Part shown: positions 53,618-62,309 of the stretch, in pieces
Layout of the letters: every line of letters starts with the position of its first letter
Numbering within the stretch: position 1 is the first letter of the stretch
Made by a program: the position numbers and the translations under genes
DNA from: Flavobacterium xanthum
Lineage (GTDB): Bacteria > Bacteroidota > Bacteroidia > Flavobacteriales > Flavobacteriaceae
Direction of reading: 5' to 3'
Assembly (NCBI RefSeq): GCF_900142695.1
Contig: NZ_FRBU01000008.1
Location: 56,393-120,392 of the forward strand
DNA length: 64,000 nucleotides
Notes under the pieces: model-generated
Database searches by the model: none
Told to the model about the DNA's origin: nothing
What the model saw: only the letters and a program-made list of their open reading frames with translations

Positions 53618-55084
53618 ATGCTAAAGCAATTCTTAAATTTAAAATTATCCCAGAAATTATCTCCTCAGCAAATTCAGCTGATGAAGTTAATTCAATTGCC
53701 TACGCAAGCTTTTGAGCAACGATTACTCGAAGAAATGAATGAAAATCCAGCGCTTGAAACTGGAAAAGAAGAAGATGAATACGAGAAAGACGAGTTCGAA
53801 AACGAGGATTACGATGATTACGATGATGCCGAATCAGAGCGAATTGAAGCCGAAGACATTAACATCGACGAATATTTAAGCAACGATGAAACGCCAGATT
53901 ATAAAACACAGGCCAACAATTATAGCGATGATGACGATGATCGCGAAACGCCCTTTGCAGCGCCAGTGAGTTTTCACCAAGATTTAATCAATCAGTTGAA
54001 CACCTTTATCCTGAATGATGAAGAGCGTGACATTGCTGAATTCCTCGTTGGTAGTATTGATGACATGGGTTATATTCGTCGTAGCGTGGCTGATATGGTC
54101 GATGACATGGCGTTTACCCAAGGCATTTACACCGATGAAAAGATGGTGCAAAAAATGCTACAAGTTATTCATGAACTAGAACCCTCCGGCGTAGGTGCGC
54201 AAGATTTACAGGAATGTTTGTTGTTGCAATTGAAGCACAAAACACCTACAGAATCTGTGGAACTAGCGACTGATATTATCGAAAATCAGTTTGATGCGTT
54301 TACCAAAAAACACTACGATAAGTTAATTCAGAAATACAATGTTTCGAATGAGCAACTGAAAAAAGCCATTCACGAAATAGAGAAATTAAATCCAAAACCA
54401 GGCGGTTCTTTCACAGGAAACAACAAGGTAACTGAAAATGTAGTTCCTGATTTTGCCATTAGAATTGTAGATGGCGAACTGGAACTCACCCTAAACGGAC
54501 GAAATGCTCCTTCCCTGCACGTTTCTAAAGATTATCAGGAAATGATGCAAACCTACAAGGATTCGCGCGATAAATCAGCACAGCAAAAAGATGCTGTACA
54601 ATTTATCAAGCAAAAATTAGATTCGGCTAAATGGTTTATCGATGCGATTCGCCAGCGTCAAGAAACACTGTTTGTCACCATGAATGCGATTATGCATTAT
54701 CAAGAAGAATTTTTCCTAGATGGTGATGAAACCAAGTTGAAACCAATGATCTTGAAGGATATTGCCGATATGGTAGGACTGGATATTTCGACAATTTCTC
54801 GCGTAGCCAACAGTAAATATGTAGAAACGCCTTATGGCACAAAACTGATTAAGGAATTCTTCTCAGAATCCATGAAAAATGACCAAGGAGAAGATGTTTC
54901 TACACTAGAAATCAAGAAAATTCTACAGAACACGATTGAGGAAGAAGACAAGAAAAAACCACTTCCAGACGATCAATTAGCGGAAATTCTTAAAGAAAAA
55001 GGCTATCCTATCGCCAGAAGAACCATAGCAAAATACAGAGAACAACTTGATATTCCTGTAGCGAGAATGAGGAAGAAAATGTAA
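53618..55084 (+). CDS. rpoN: RNA polymerase sigma-54 factor
   Basis: Alternative sigma factor of 488 residues that directs transcription from -24/-12 promoters and needs an activator ATPase. Region I: LKQFLNLKLSQKLSPQQIQLMKLIQLPT; an acidic, Asp/Glu-rich region II spans about residues 48-115; the core-binding and DNA-binding region III includes DIADMVGLDISTISRVANSKYVETPYG and the RpoN box ARRTIAKYREQL at the end. No enhancer-binding activator is nearby, so targets cannot be named. A hairpin precedes the gene. Confidence 0.97.
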   Translation: MLKQFLNLKLSQKLSPQQIQLMKLIQLPTQAFEQRLLEEMNENPALETGKEEDEYEKDEFENEDYDDYDDAESERIEAEDINIDEYLSNDETPDYKTQANNYSDDDDDRETPFAAPVSFHQDLINQLNTFILNDEERDIAEFLVGSIDDMGYIRRSVADMVDDMAFTQGIYTDEKMVQKMLQVIHELEPSGVGAQDLQECLLLQLKHKTPTESVELATDIIENQFDAFTKKHYDKLIQKYNVSNEQLKKAIHEIEKLNPKPGGSFTGNNKVTENVVPDFAIRIVDGELELTLNGRNAPSLHVSKDYQEMMQTYKDSRDKSAQQKDAVQFIKQKLDSAKWFIDAIRQRQETLFVTMNAIMHYQEEFFLDGDETKLKPMILKDIADMVGLDISTISRVANSKYVETPYGTKLIKEFFSESMKNDQGEDVSTLEIKKILQNTIEEEDKKKPLPDDQLAEILKEKGYPIARRTIAKYREQLDIPVARMRKKM

Positions 55085-55215
55085 GATTGTTAATTTTAGA
55101 TTGAGGATTATGAAATGTTCAAGCAATGAAATACTCCGAATCCAATGTCAAATTTGAACCTTATAAATAAAAATACACTGTTGTTGAGCACATTAAAAAC
55201 GAAGTATTTTTTTAG

Positions 55216-55223
55216 TAACTTTG
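55216..55223 (+). promoter_or_regulatory. Promoter -7 element (TAACTTTG)
   Basis: Exact TAnnTTTG match, 15 bases before the ATG of the Uma2 gene. Confidence 0.55.
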
Positions 55224-55238
55224 TGAAAAAGAAGTTTT

Positions 55239-55826
55239 ATGATAACGGACATCAATCAATTAGATTTAAATAAAACCTATTCCTATGCGGATTACTTGAC
55301 TTGGCAGTTTCAGGAAAAACTAGAATTGCTAAGAGGGAAGATCTTTAAGATGAGTCCCGCACCAAGTACTACACATCAAAGAATTTCCATGGAGTTGGCA
55401 GGTGTTTTATATAATTTTTTCAAACCACATCCTTGTAATCTTTTTGCAGCTCCTTTCGATGTTCGCTTATTAGCCAAAAAGAAAGCTACATTGCATCAAG
55501 AAATTTACACCGTGATACAACCTGATTTATGTGTTATCTGTGACGATTCTAAAATTGATGAGCGAGGCGCTATTGGCGCACCTGATTTAGTGATTGAAAT
55601 CTTGTCCCCAGGGAATTCTAATAAAGAAATGAAGTATAAATTTGATTTATATGAAGAAGCAGGAGTTCTTGAATATTGGATTGTAAACCCAGCCGATAAA
55701 ACGGTTTTTATATATGTTTTAAAAGACAACGAGTTCATAGGAATGCATCCGTTAATTGAGGAAGATAGTATTCAAAGTAAATTATTTCCAGAATTAGATT
55801 TTAAATTAGAATCTATCTTTAATTAA
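55239..55826 (+). CDS. Uma2 family (DUF820) restriction-endonuclease-like protein
   Basis: A 195-residue protein with the PD-(D/E)xK nuclease fold of the Uma2 family: YADYLTWQFQEKLELLRGKIFKMSPAPSTTHQRIS at the start, then VIQPDLCVICDD (the PD motif), APDLVIEILSPGNS (ExL-type acidic residue) and the helix KYKFDLYEEAGVLEYWIV. Members are common in cyanobacteria and Bacteroidota, but the biological role is unclear; a nuclease is predicted from the fold only. It has its own promoter and terminator and stands alone. Confidence 0.88.
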   Translation: MITDINQLDLNKTYSYADYLTWQFQEKLELLRGKIFKMSPAPSTTHQRISMELAGVLYNFFKPHPCNLFAAPFDVRLLAKKKATLHQEIYTVIQPDLCVICDDSKIDERGAIGAPDLVIEILSPGNSNKEMKYKFDLYEEAGVLEYWIVNPADKTVFIYVLKDNEFIGMHPLIEEDSIQSKLFPELDFKLESIFN

Positions 55827-55831
55827 AAAGA

Positions 55832-55867
55832 AACCCTTTCAGAATTTTTGAACTCTGAAAGGGTTTT
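55832..55867. terminator. Terminator between the Uma2 gene and tdk
   Basis: AACCCTTTCAGA / TCTGAAAGGGTT stem with T run, in a convergent gap. Confidence 0.85.
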
Positions 55868-55886
55868 ATATTTCAATCCAGTTCCG

Positions 55887-55919
55887 GCTCCTTCTCCTTT
55901 GGAGAGGGTTGGGGAGAGG
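55887..55919. repeat. Dispersed GGAGAGGG-type element
   Basis: CTCCTTCTCCTTTGGAGAGGG followed by TTGGGGAGAGGA, a short palindrome-containing unit I recognise from many Bacteroidota intergenic regions. It ends next to the tdk stop codon. Confidence 0.45.
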
Positions 55920-55920
55920 A

Positions 55921-56511
55921 TTACTTCTCCTGATCTTTGCGCATAGCATGGTAATACGCGGCACGACTCAAAGGCTCATATTCTTCGGTTTCGCCTAACA
56001 TAACGAGTTTGTCATTATCGGTTTTACGGAAACTATAATTAGCGAGATTTCCTGTGCGGGTACAAACGGCGTGAACTTTGGTCACATATTCGGCAGTTGC
56101 CATTAATGCAGGCATTGGACCAAAAGGATTTCCCTTAAAATCCATATCCAATCCAGCAACAATTACTCGGATTCCTTGATTGGCCAAATCGTTACAAATT
56201 TTCACAATTTCATCATCAAAAAACTGTGCTTCGTCAATGCCTACCACATCACAACCTTGCGCCAAAATAGCAATATTGGCCGCAGCAGGAACAGGAGTGG
56301 AACGGATTTCATTAGCGTCATGTGATACGACCATTTCATCATCATAACGCGTATCGATGGCCGGTTTGAAAATTTCGACTTTTTGCTTGGCAAACTGCGC
56401 TCTTTTCAAACGACGGATCAATTCTTCGGTTTTACCCGAAAACATGGAGCCACAAATAACTTCGATCCAACCAAATTGTTCTTTATGATTTACTGTATTT
56501 TCGAGAAACAT
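55921..56511 (-). CDS. tdk: Thymidine kinase (class II)
   Basis: Phosphorylates thymidine in nucleoside salvage. The 196-residue protein has the P-loop [18 protein letters not shown], the DEAQFF switch and the lasso-like segment [18 protein letters not shown]. The usual four zinc-binding cysteines of this class are mostly missing in the lasso, which I believe is normal for Bacteroidota enzymes. It converges on the Uma2 gene, and its own upstream gap holds an inverted repeat shared with the divergent acidic-protein gene. Confidence 0.94.
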   Translation of the reverse strand: MFLENTVNHKEQFGWIEVICGSMFSGKTEELIRRLKRAQFAKQKVEIFKPAIDTRYDDEMVVSHDANEIRSTPVPAAANIAILAQGCDVVGIDEAQFFDDEIVKICNDLANQGIRVIVAGLDMDFKGNPFGPMPALMATAEYVTKVHAVCTRTGNLANYSFRKTDNDKLVMLGETEEYEPLSRAAYYHAMRKDQEK

Positions 56512-56580
56512 TTTGTATTTTTCTAACTTAAAAAATGAATAGTTTTTATTACTTTGTAATAAGTGAACCGACTTAAAAAT

Positions 56581-56612
56581 TTTATACTTTTACGTCGTTT
56601 CAAAAGTATAAA
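56581..56612. promoter_or_regulatory. Inverted repeat in the tdk divergent region
   Basis: TTTATACTTTT and AAAAGTATAAA separated by 10 bases, in the gap between tdk and the divergent acidic-protein gene. It could be an operator; no family is known to me. Confidence 0.35.
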
Positions 56613-56759
56613 AATTATATCAAATCGGGGATTTGCCAGCACTTATTTAAAAAAATAAAAATCTTTTACTTAAATAATCTCATTTTAGATCAAGATATAA
56701 AACAGAATACAAAAACGCATCAAAGAAGACCTGCCTAACACCCTATAATTTCAACAGTT

Positions 56760-57839
56760 ATGAAAAAAAAATTGGAAGCCGATTTAATCAGCATTGCACA
56801 CAGAATATTACAGTTAAAAAATAAATCTGATATCAATCAATTATATTTGGAAACACAGAAATTATACGAAAAACTTTCTGTCTTACGATTTGTGGACGAA
56901 CATTTTAGCGAAGCAAAACCAACTATTGGTATAACGGAAATTAGTAAAGCAATAGAATCTATTTATGATACAACTGAATCGGTTCAACCGGAAGCAGAAG
57001 TTGTAATTGAACAAACTGCTGTAGAAGAAGCTACTGAAACGACTTTGGAACAAAACGCCGCAACAACTCCTTCAGCGGAACAAGAACCAGTTGCAACGGA
57101 AGAAGAAAGCGCTGTTGAGGAGGAAGAAACGGTAACTGAGGAAATTGATGAGGAAGAAATAATCGCTGAGGAAACTGTTGCTGAAGAAGGAGATGAAATG
57201 CCTTTGGAACAAAGAGGAGAAGTAATTGATGAGACCGAGCAAGAAGAAGAAACTGTGGTAGAACCAGAAATAGTTGCGGCTACGGAAATGGAAATAGAAG
57301 AAGAAATAATGGAAACTGAAGCGCCTTTTGAACCTGCTTTTGAATTGTCACAGGAAAAAGAAGTACAGACCGAGTTGGAAATACCAAAGAAAACAGAAGC
57401 TGTACAAATCTCTTTTGAAGATCTTTTAGGCGGCAATTATCACGATACACTTTTTGTAAAAAAACAGCAAGTAGATAATATTCCAACTGCAGTAGTCATT
57501 GAAGTTCCAAAAGACGATACAGCCACTGAAGCACAAAAATCAGACCCTATACAATCACAAATAGTCGAAAAGACAGAACCGAAAATAGTTTCTTTGAATG
57601 ATAAATTAGCCAAAGGAATCAACATCGATTTGAATGACCGTCTGGCGTTTATAAAACATCTTTTTGGAAACAGCAGTGAAGATTACAATAGGGTTCTAAG
57701 TCAATTGATTACGTTTGATACCTTCTATGAAACTAGAGATTTTGTTCAAGAAATGGTAAAACCAGATTACAATAACTGGCAAGGAAAACAAGAGTATGAA
57801 GAACGTTTCATGGATATTATTGAGAAAAAATTCTTGTAA
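56760..57839 (+). CDS. Acidic Glu-rich protein of unknown function
   Basis: A 359-residue protein in three parts: a helical N-terminal domain (to about residue 75: LISIAHRILQLKNKSDINQLYLE), a long low-complexity Glu/Thr/Val-rich segment at about 80-210, and a C-terminal helical domain (LAKGINIDLNDRLAFIKHLFGNSSEDYNRVL, DFVQEMVKPDYNNW). No membrane or signal sequence is seen. The two folded ends separated by an acidic disordered linker suggest a scaffolding or nucleic-acid-linked protein, but no family is recognised. It lies upstream of rsmI with a gap of 77 bases. A strongly Ser-rich frame on the other strand is only its shadow. Confidence 0.7.
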   Translation: MKKKLEADLISIAHRILQLKNKSDINQLYLETQKLYEKLSVLRFVDEHFSEAKPTIGITEISKAIESIYDTTESVQPEAEVVIEQTAVEEATETTLEQNAATTPSAEQEPVATEEESAVEEEETVTEEIDEEEIIAEETVAEEGDEMPLEQRGEVIDETEQEEETVVEPEIVAATEMEIEEEIMETEAPFEPAFELSQEKEVQTELEIPKKTEAVQISFEDLLGGNYHDTLFVKKQQVDNIPTAVVIEVPKDDTATEAQKSDPIQSQIVEKTEPKIVSLNDKLAKGINIDLNDRLAFIKHLFGNSSEDYNRVLSQLITFDTFYETRDFVQEMVKPDYNNWQGKQEYEERFMDIIEKKFL

Positions 57840-57916
57840 ACTTCGTTCTATAGTATTGATTACGCATTTCAACAGTTTCTGATTTTATTAGAAACTTGTA
57901 CCTAATTATTTTATCT

Positions 57917-58636
57917 ATGTCAAAATTATATATCGTTCCTACGCCTATTGGCAACCTCGAAGACATGACTTTCCGAGCGATTCGGATTCTTAAAGAAGTC
58001 GATTTGATTCTCGCCGAGGACACGCGTACGAGCGGAAAATTATTAAAGCATTTCGATATTGGCACGCACATGTACAGCCATCACATGCACAACGAACATA
58101 AAACAATCGAAAATCTAATTTCGAGGTTGAAAGCTGGAGAAAATATCGCCTTAATTTCAGATGCAGGAACTCCTGCAATTTCAGATCCCGGTTTTTTATT
58201 AACACGTGCTTGTGTTGAAAACGGAGTTGAAGTAGAATGTTTGCCCGGAGCCACGGCATTTGTACCTGCTTTAGTCAACAGTGGCCTGCCTAACGACAAA
58301 TTTATTTTCGAAGGTTTTTTACCTGACAAAAAAGGAAAACAAACTCGTTATTTGGCTTTAGCCGAAGAAACCCGTACCATGATTTTATATGTCTCTCCAC
58401 ATAAATTATTAAAAACATTGGCGGAATTCATCACTTATTTTGGAGAAGACAGACCGATTTGTGTGTGCAGAGAATTATCAAAACTACATGAAGAAAATGT
58501 TCGAGGAACAGTAAAAGAAGTATTAAACCATTTTGAAAAAATAGCTCCGAGAGGAGAAATTGTTGTAGTTGTGGGTGGAAAAACAATAATCAAAGAGCCG
58601 AAAAAAAGGAAATTTTCGGAGGAAGAAGAGTCATGA
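57917..58636 (+). CDS. rsmI: 16S rRNA (cytidine-1402-2'-O)-methyltransferase
   Basis: Methylates the ribose of C1402 in the ribosomal decoding centre. The 239-residue protein has the RsmI family signature: MSKLYIVPTPIGNLEDMTFRAI, AEDTRTSGKLLKHF, SDAGTPAISDPGFLL and LPGATAFVPALVNSGLP. The start is the ATG at 57917; the longer frame from 57896 adds only unrelated residues. Its stop overlaps the start of the oxidoreductase gene by 4 bases (ATGA). Confidence 0.96.
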   Translation: MSKLYIVPTPIGNLEDMTFRAIRILKEVDLILAEDTRTSGKLLKHFDIGTHMYSHHMHNEHKTIENLISRLKAGENIALISDAGTPAISDPGFLLTRACVENGVEVECLPGATAFVPALVNSGLPNDKFIFEGFLPDKKGKQTRYLALAEETRTMILYVSPHKLLKTLAEFITYFGEDRPICVCRELSKLHEENVRGTVKEVLNHFEKIAPRGEIVVVVGGKTIIKEPKKRKFSEEEES

Positions 58637-59685
58637 AAAAGCAAAAAGTTATTATAATAGGAGCTGGACTTTGCGGACTTTACACTGCTTTTTTACTTCA
58701 GAAAAAAGGTATGGAAGTTCTACTATTAGAGGCCAATACGAGAATTGGAGGTCGCATCAAAACTATTACTGGCACAACCGCTGTCACCATGGAAATGGGT
58801 GCCACTTGGTTTGGAAACCAACATAGCCAACTTCTGGAAGTACTGAGATCGTTAGAAATCCCCTATTTTAAGCAACATACACAAGGCATTTCATTATTTG
58901 AAACCATGTCTTTTGTTCCACCACAGAAATTCGAAATTTCGGATTCTGAGGAACCTTCTTTTCGCATCGAAGGCGGAACTGAAACCTTAATTAAAAGATT
59001 AATTTCTGAAATCGGCATTCAAAACATTAAGACAAATACCAAAATTACAGTAATAAAAGAGGAGAACAACCATTTAATCGTTACGGATTCTGATGGAAAA
59101 AGCTATTCCGCCGATAAAGTGATTAGCACAATTCCACCTAATTTGTTAGTGAACTCAGTGGTATTCGAACCTAATTTACCCGAAAATTTCACACAACTAG
59201 CCAAGAAAACGCATACTTGGATGGGTGAATCCATTAAATTCGCTGTGGAATATAAAACTCCTTTTTGGAAACAAAATAACTACTCTGGAACGTTATTCAG
59301 TCAAGCCAGTATTATTCAGGAAATGTACGACCACAGTACAGCTGATAATTCCGGTTTTGCGTTGAAAGGATTTCTAAACGGTGGAACCGCAGTACTTTCC
59401 ATGGAGGAACGCAAAGAGAAAGTTATTGCACAGTTAACGACTTTTTTTGGACCTGAAGCCAAAGACTATGTTGCCTATTTTGAGAATGTTTGGAGGAAAG
59501 AACCGTTAACATTTCAACCTTATGAACAACTGGTATTGGCACACCAAAATAATGGACATTCTTTATTTAAAAAACCATTTCAAAACGGAAAATTATATGT
59601 TTCTGGGGCAGAAACCGCCACACAAAATCCCGGCTATATGGACGGGGCGATTGCAGCTGCAAAAACTATTGCACTAGAATTCTAA
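58633..59685 (+). CDS. Flavin monoamine oxidase-like FAD-dependent oxidoreductase
   Basis: A 350-residue flavoprotein. The FAD site is KVIIIGAGLCGLYTAFLLQKKG (GxGxxG), followed by LEANTRIGGRIKT and the MEMGATWFG segment of amine oxidases, and the C-terminal FAD contact KLYVSGAETATQNPGYMDGAI. Without a signal peptide it is cytoplasmic. Substrate may be an amine or amino acid derivative; no closer call is possible. It overlaps the rsmI stop and precedes the HopJ-like gene by 13 bases. Confidence 0.9.
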   Translation: MKKQKVIIIGAGLCGLYTAFLLQKKGMEVLLLEANTRIGGRIKTITGTTAVTMEMGATWFGNQHSQLLEVLRSLEIPYFKQHTQGISLFETMSFVPPQKFEISDSEEPSFRIEGGTETLIKRLISEIGIQNIKTNTKITVIKEENNHLIVTDSDGKSYSADKVISTIPPNLLVNSVVFEPNLPENFTQLAKKTHTWMGESIKFAVEYKTPFWKQNNYSGTLFSQASIIQEMYDHSTADNSGFALKGFLNGGTAVLSMEERKEKVIAQLTTFFGPEAKDYVAYFENVWRKEPLTFQPYEQLVLAHQNNGHSLFKKPFQNGKLYVSGAETATQNPGYMDGAIAAAKTIALEF

Positions 59686-59698
59686 TACTATTATCAAT

Positions 59699-60043
59699 AT
59701 GACCATCACCGCTTTTTTAGAAAAATTAAATCAAACGCCGGAAGCCATCACCTTTGCGGAAACTATCGCAGTAATTGAAGCGCACTATGACTTTGCACCA
59801 ACAGCATTTGAGAACGGTTTACAACACAATTTTGCTGGCGAGAACTCAGGTTCTTGCAAGCTATTGGCTTTCGCCGAAATTCACAATCTCTCTGAAGCCG
59901 CTACCTTAGCTTGTTTTGGTGCTTATTATTTTGAAGAAGTTTTGGGAGATCCAGAGGGAACAAATCATCAAAACATTCGAAATTTTATGAAAACTGGTTG
60001 GGACGGAATTGCATTTTACGGCAGTGCCTTAGAATTGAAATAA
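59699..60043 (+). CDS. HopJ type III effector family protein
   Basis: A 114-residue protein belonging to the HopJ family: ITAFLEKLNQTPEAITFAET at the start, YDFAPTAFENGLQHNFAGENSGSCKLLAFA mid-protein and HQNIRNFMKTGWDGIAFYG at the end. The family name comes from a plant pathogen effector, but members are widespread in free-living bacteria, so secretion should not be assumed. No type III system is nearby. It ends the three-gene run with rsmI and the oxidoreductase. Confidence 0.88.
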   Translation: MTITAFLEKLNQTPEAITFAETIAVIEAHYDFAPTAFENGLQHNFAGENSGSCKLLAFAEIHNLSEAATLACFGAYYFEEVLGDPEGTNHQNIRNFMKTGWDGIAFYGSALELK

Positions 60044-60092
60044 ATTACAATGCGATGTCAGGTCAGGTGTAATGTCATTAGGTTAGTGGACT

Positions 60093-60230
60093 CGTCAGTT
60101 CGAGTTGAGTAAAGATTTGCGATAGAAAATTTTTACGAAGTTTCAAGAACCCTGAGAGAATAAAAGCTTCTCGATACAATTTTAAACATTAAAGCTGTCG
60201 CATTACTATTCCAAATCACTCGAAGTAACG
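60093..60230. repeat. MITE-like intergenic element with imperfect terminal inverted repeats
   Basis: CGTCAGTTCGAGTTGA (60093-60108) is nearly the reverse complement of ATCACTCGAAGTAACG (60215-60230). The interior has CTTCTCGATACAATTTT and a GATTTGCGATAG unit. I recognise it as a degraded form of a common flavobacterial dispersed repeat. It has no coding capacity. Confidence 0.55.
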
Positions 60231-60302
60231 GTCAAAACTCCTTAAAATTAATGGCATTGCGCTTGACTTCATAAAATTCTAAATCTAAAATCCCAAATTA
60301 AT

Positions 60303-61991
60303 ATGCGTTGGACACTCAAACCAAAACCTTCCGAAGAAACTGTACAACATTTGGCGAAAGCGTTGAATGTAGAAGATTTTGTAGCCACTTTATTAGTCCA
60401 ACGCGGCATTGAAACTTTCGATGAAGCTAAGGCATTTTTTCGCCCTTCCTTAGACCATTTACACGATCCCTATCTGATGAAAGACATGGATAAAGCAGTC
60501 GAACGAATCGAGAAAGCGATTGAAAACGAGGAAAACATTCTTGTCTTTGGCGATTATGATGTGGACGGAACAACAGCTGTCTCCCTTGTTTCTTCCTATT
60601 TGAAAACTTACTACCCTAATGTGGCAACGTACATACCCGATCGTTATGGGGAAGGTTATGGTATTTCATTCAAAGGAATTGACTTTGCTGACGACAATGG
60701 ATTTTCACTCATTATTGCATTAGATTGTGGCATAAAATCCATTGATCATGTGGGCTACGCCAAAGCACGAAATATCGATTTCATTATTTGTGACCATCAT
60801 AGACCCGGCCAATTTTTACCGGAAGCCATTGCTATTCTTGACCCAAAACGGGACGATTGTAACTATCCTTATGATGAATTGTGCGGTTGTGGAATAGGTT
60901 TTAAATTGATTCAGGCTTTGGGCCAAAACCGAAATGAAACTATTGATGATTTGATTCCGTATCTGGATTTAGTATCAGCTGCTATTGCTGCTGATATTGT
61001 GCCAATGACTGGAGAAAATCGAGTACTGGCTTACTTTGGACTGCAAGTCATCAACAGTGATCCAAGACCGGGAATCAAAGCCATCATTCACCAAATAAAA
61101 AAACAAACTTTAGATATTACCGATGTTGTTTTCATCATCGCTCCTAGAATAAACGCTGCTGGACGCATCAAACATGGCAATCATGCAGTGGAATTACTAA
61201 CCGAATTTAATTTTGAACAAGCCCAACAATTTGCTTCTGAAATTGAAGCTTATAATTCAGAGCGAAAGGATTTAGATAAATTAATCACCAAAGAAGCGCT
61301 ACAACAAATAGCAGAAAATAATGAAAAAGAGCGATTTACTTCCGTAGTATTTCAAGAAAATTGGCACAAAGGAGTGATTGGAATAGTCGCTTCCCGCTTG
61401 ATCGAAACTTATTATCGACCAACTCTTGTGTTTACTAAAAGCGGCGATAAATATGCGGCTTCGGCACGCTCTGTAAAAGGATTTGACGTGTACAATGCAC
61501 TCGAGGCGTGTACGGAACATTTGGAACAATTTGGCGGTCACATGTATGCTGCGGGAATGACGTTGAAAGAAGAAAATTATCAAATCTTCAAAGAGGCTTT
61601 CGAAAAAGAAGTAGAAAGAACCATTCATCCCGATATGTTAACGCCTGAAATTGCGATTGACGCTGAGATTGATTTTGCTGATATTACTCCCAAATTAATT
61701 CGGATTCTGAAACAATTTGAACCGTACGGACCACAAAATATGACTCCCATTTTCCTGACCAAAAATATCAAAGATACCGGTTATGGAAAACCAATGGGAC
61801 AGGAAGAAGAACATTTAAAGCTTTTTGTCAAACAAAACAATTCTGAGGGTATAGCAGCTATAGGCTTTAATTTGGGAACCAAAATCGAATTGACTACGTA
61901 TCAAAAACCTTTTGAAGCCGTGTATTGTATTGATGAAAATGAATGGAACGGTAAGTTAAGTATGCAGTTACGCTTGCGAGATATTAAATAG
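60303..61991 (+). CDS. recJ: Single-stranded-DNA-specific exonuclease RecJ
   Basis: 5'-3' exonuclease in recombination and mismatch repair. The 562-residue protein shows the DHH family motifs: LVFGDYDVDGTTAVSLV (DxD), IALDCG, FIICDHHRPGQ (DHH), APRINAAGRIKHGNHAVELL (DHHA-type) and later GHMYAAGMTLKEEN, followed by the OB-fold C-terminal part. Length matches the bacterial RecJ core. It stands alone after the repeat-bearing gap. Confidence 0.96.
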   Translation: MRWTLKPKPSEETVQHLAKALNVEDFVATLLVQRGIETFDEAKAFFRPSLDHLHDPYLMKDMDKAVERIEKAIENEENILVFGDYDVDGTTAVSLVSSYLKTYYPNVATYIPDRYGEGYGISFKGIDFADDNGFSLIIALDCGIKSIDHVGYAKARNIDFIICDHHRPGQFLPEAIAILDPKRDDCNYPYDELCGCGIGFKLIQALGQNRNETIDDLIPYLDLVSAAIAADIVPMTGENRVLAYFGLQVINSDPRPGIKAIIHQIKKQTLDITDVVFIIAPRINAAGRIKHGNHAVELLTEFNFEQAQQFASEIEAYNSERKDLDKLITKEALQQIAENNEKERFTSVVFQENWHKGVIGIVASRLIETYYRPTLVFTKSGDKYAASARSVKGFDVYNALEACTEHLEQFGGHMYAAGMTLKEENYQIFKEAFEKEVERTIHPDMLTPEIAIDAEIDFADITPKLIRILKQFEPYGPQNMTPIFLTKNIKDTGYGKPMGQEEEHLKLFVKQNNSEGIAAIGFNLGTKIELTTYQKPFEAVYCIDENEWNGKLSMQLRLRDIK

Positions 61992-62309
61992 AAGGCACTA
62001 AGGTTTTGAGTTTCTATGGTACAAAGTCTGCATTGAAACTAAACAGTACTTAATTTGTTGTAAATAATGATAAAAGAATGACGCACTTTTTTTACCATAT
62101 AAGTCATATAAGTTTAAGTTTCATTAATGTTAGTCTTATGCCACTTAATCAAAAATAAGCTCATTTAAGGTTTAATACTTATATGACTTTATGTTAAACA
62201 TTATTGTACTGTTTAATAGCAAGACAATAAATAGTTCCAAGTACTTTAATTCTGATTAGTCCCATTTTTTATAATCATAGCACCTTTGAAACTTTGCCAA
62301 TAATCACCC
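61992..62309. other. Intergenic stretch (318 bases) with one inverted repeat
   Basis: Only the ATAAGTCATATAAGT inverted repeat stands out; otherwise AT-rich with no gene seen. Confidence 0.5.
62099..62190. repeat. Inverted repeat AAGTCATATAAGT / ACTTATATGACTT
   Basis: The 13-base arms (62101-62113 and 62177-62189) are exact reverse complements separated by about 63 bases, flanked by further partly matching bases. The unit is like others spread in flavobacterial genomes. Confidence 0.6.

Noticed and set aside
56984..57436. Ser-rich minus-strand frame of 150 codons
   Set aside because: It is the mirror of the GAA/GAG-rich segment of the acidic protein; low-complexity Ser runs are its only feature.
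60044..60302. tRNA-like fold around GTTCGAGTTG
   Set aside because: The GTTCGAG string resembles a T-loop, but no acceptor stem, anticodon arm or CCA-proximal pairing could be found; the terminal repeats explain it better.
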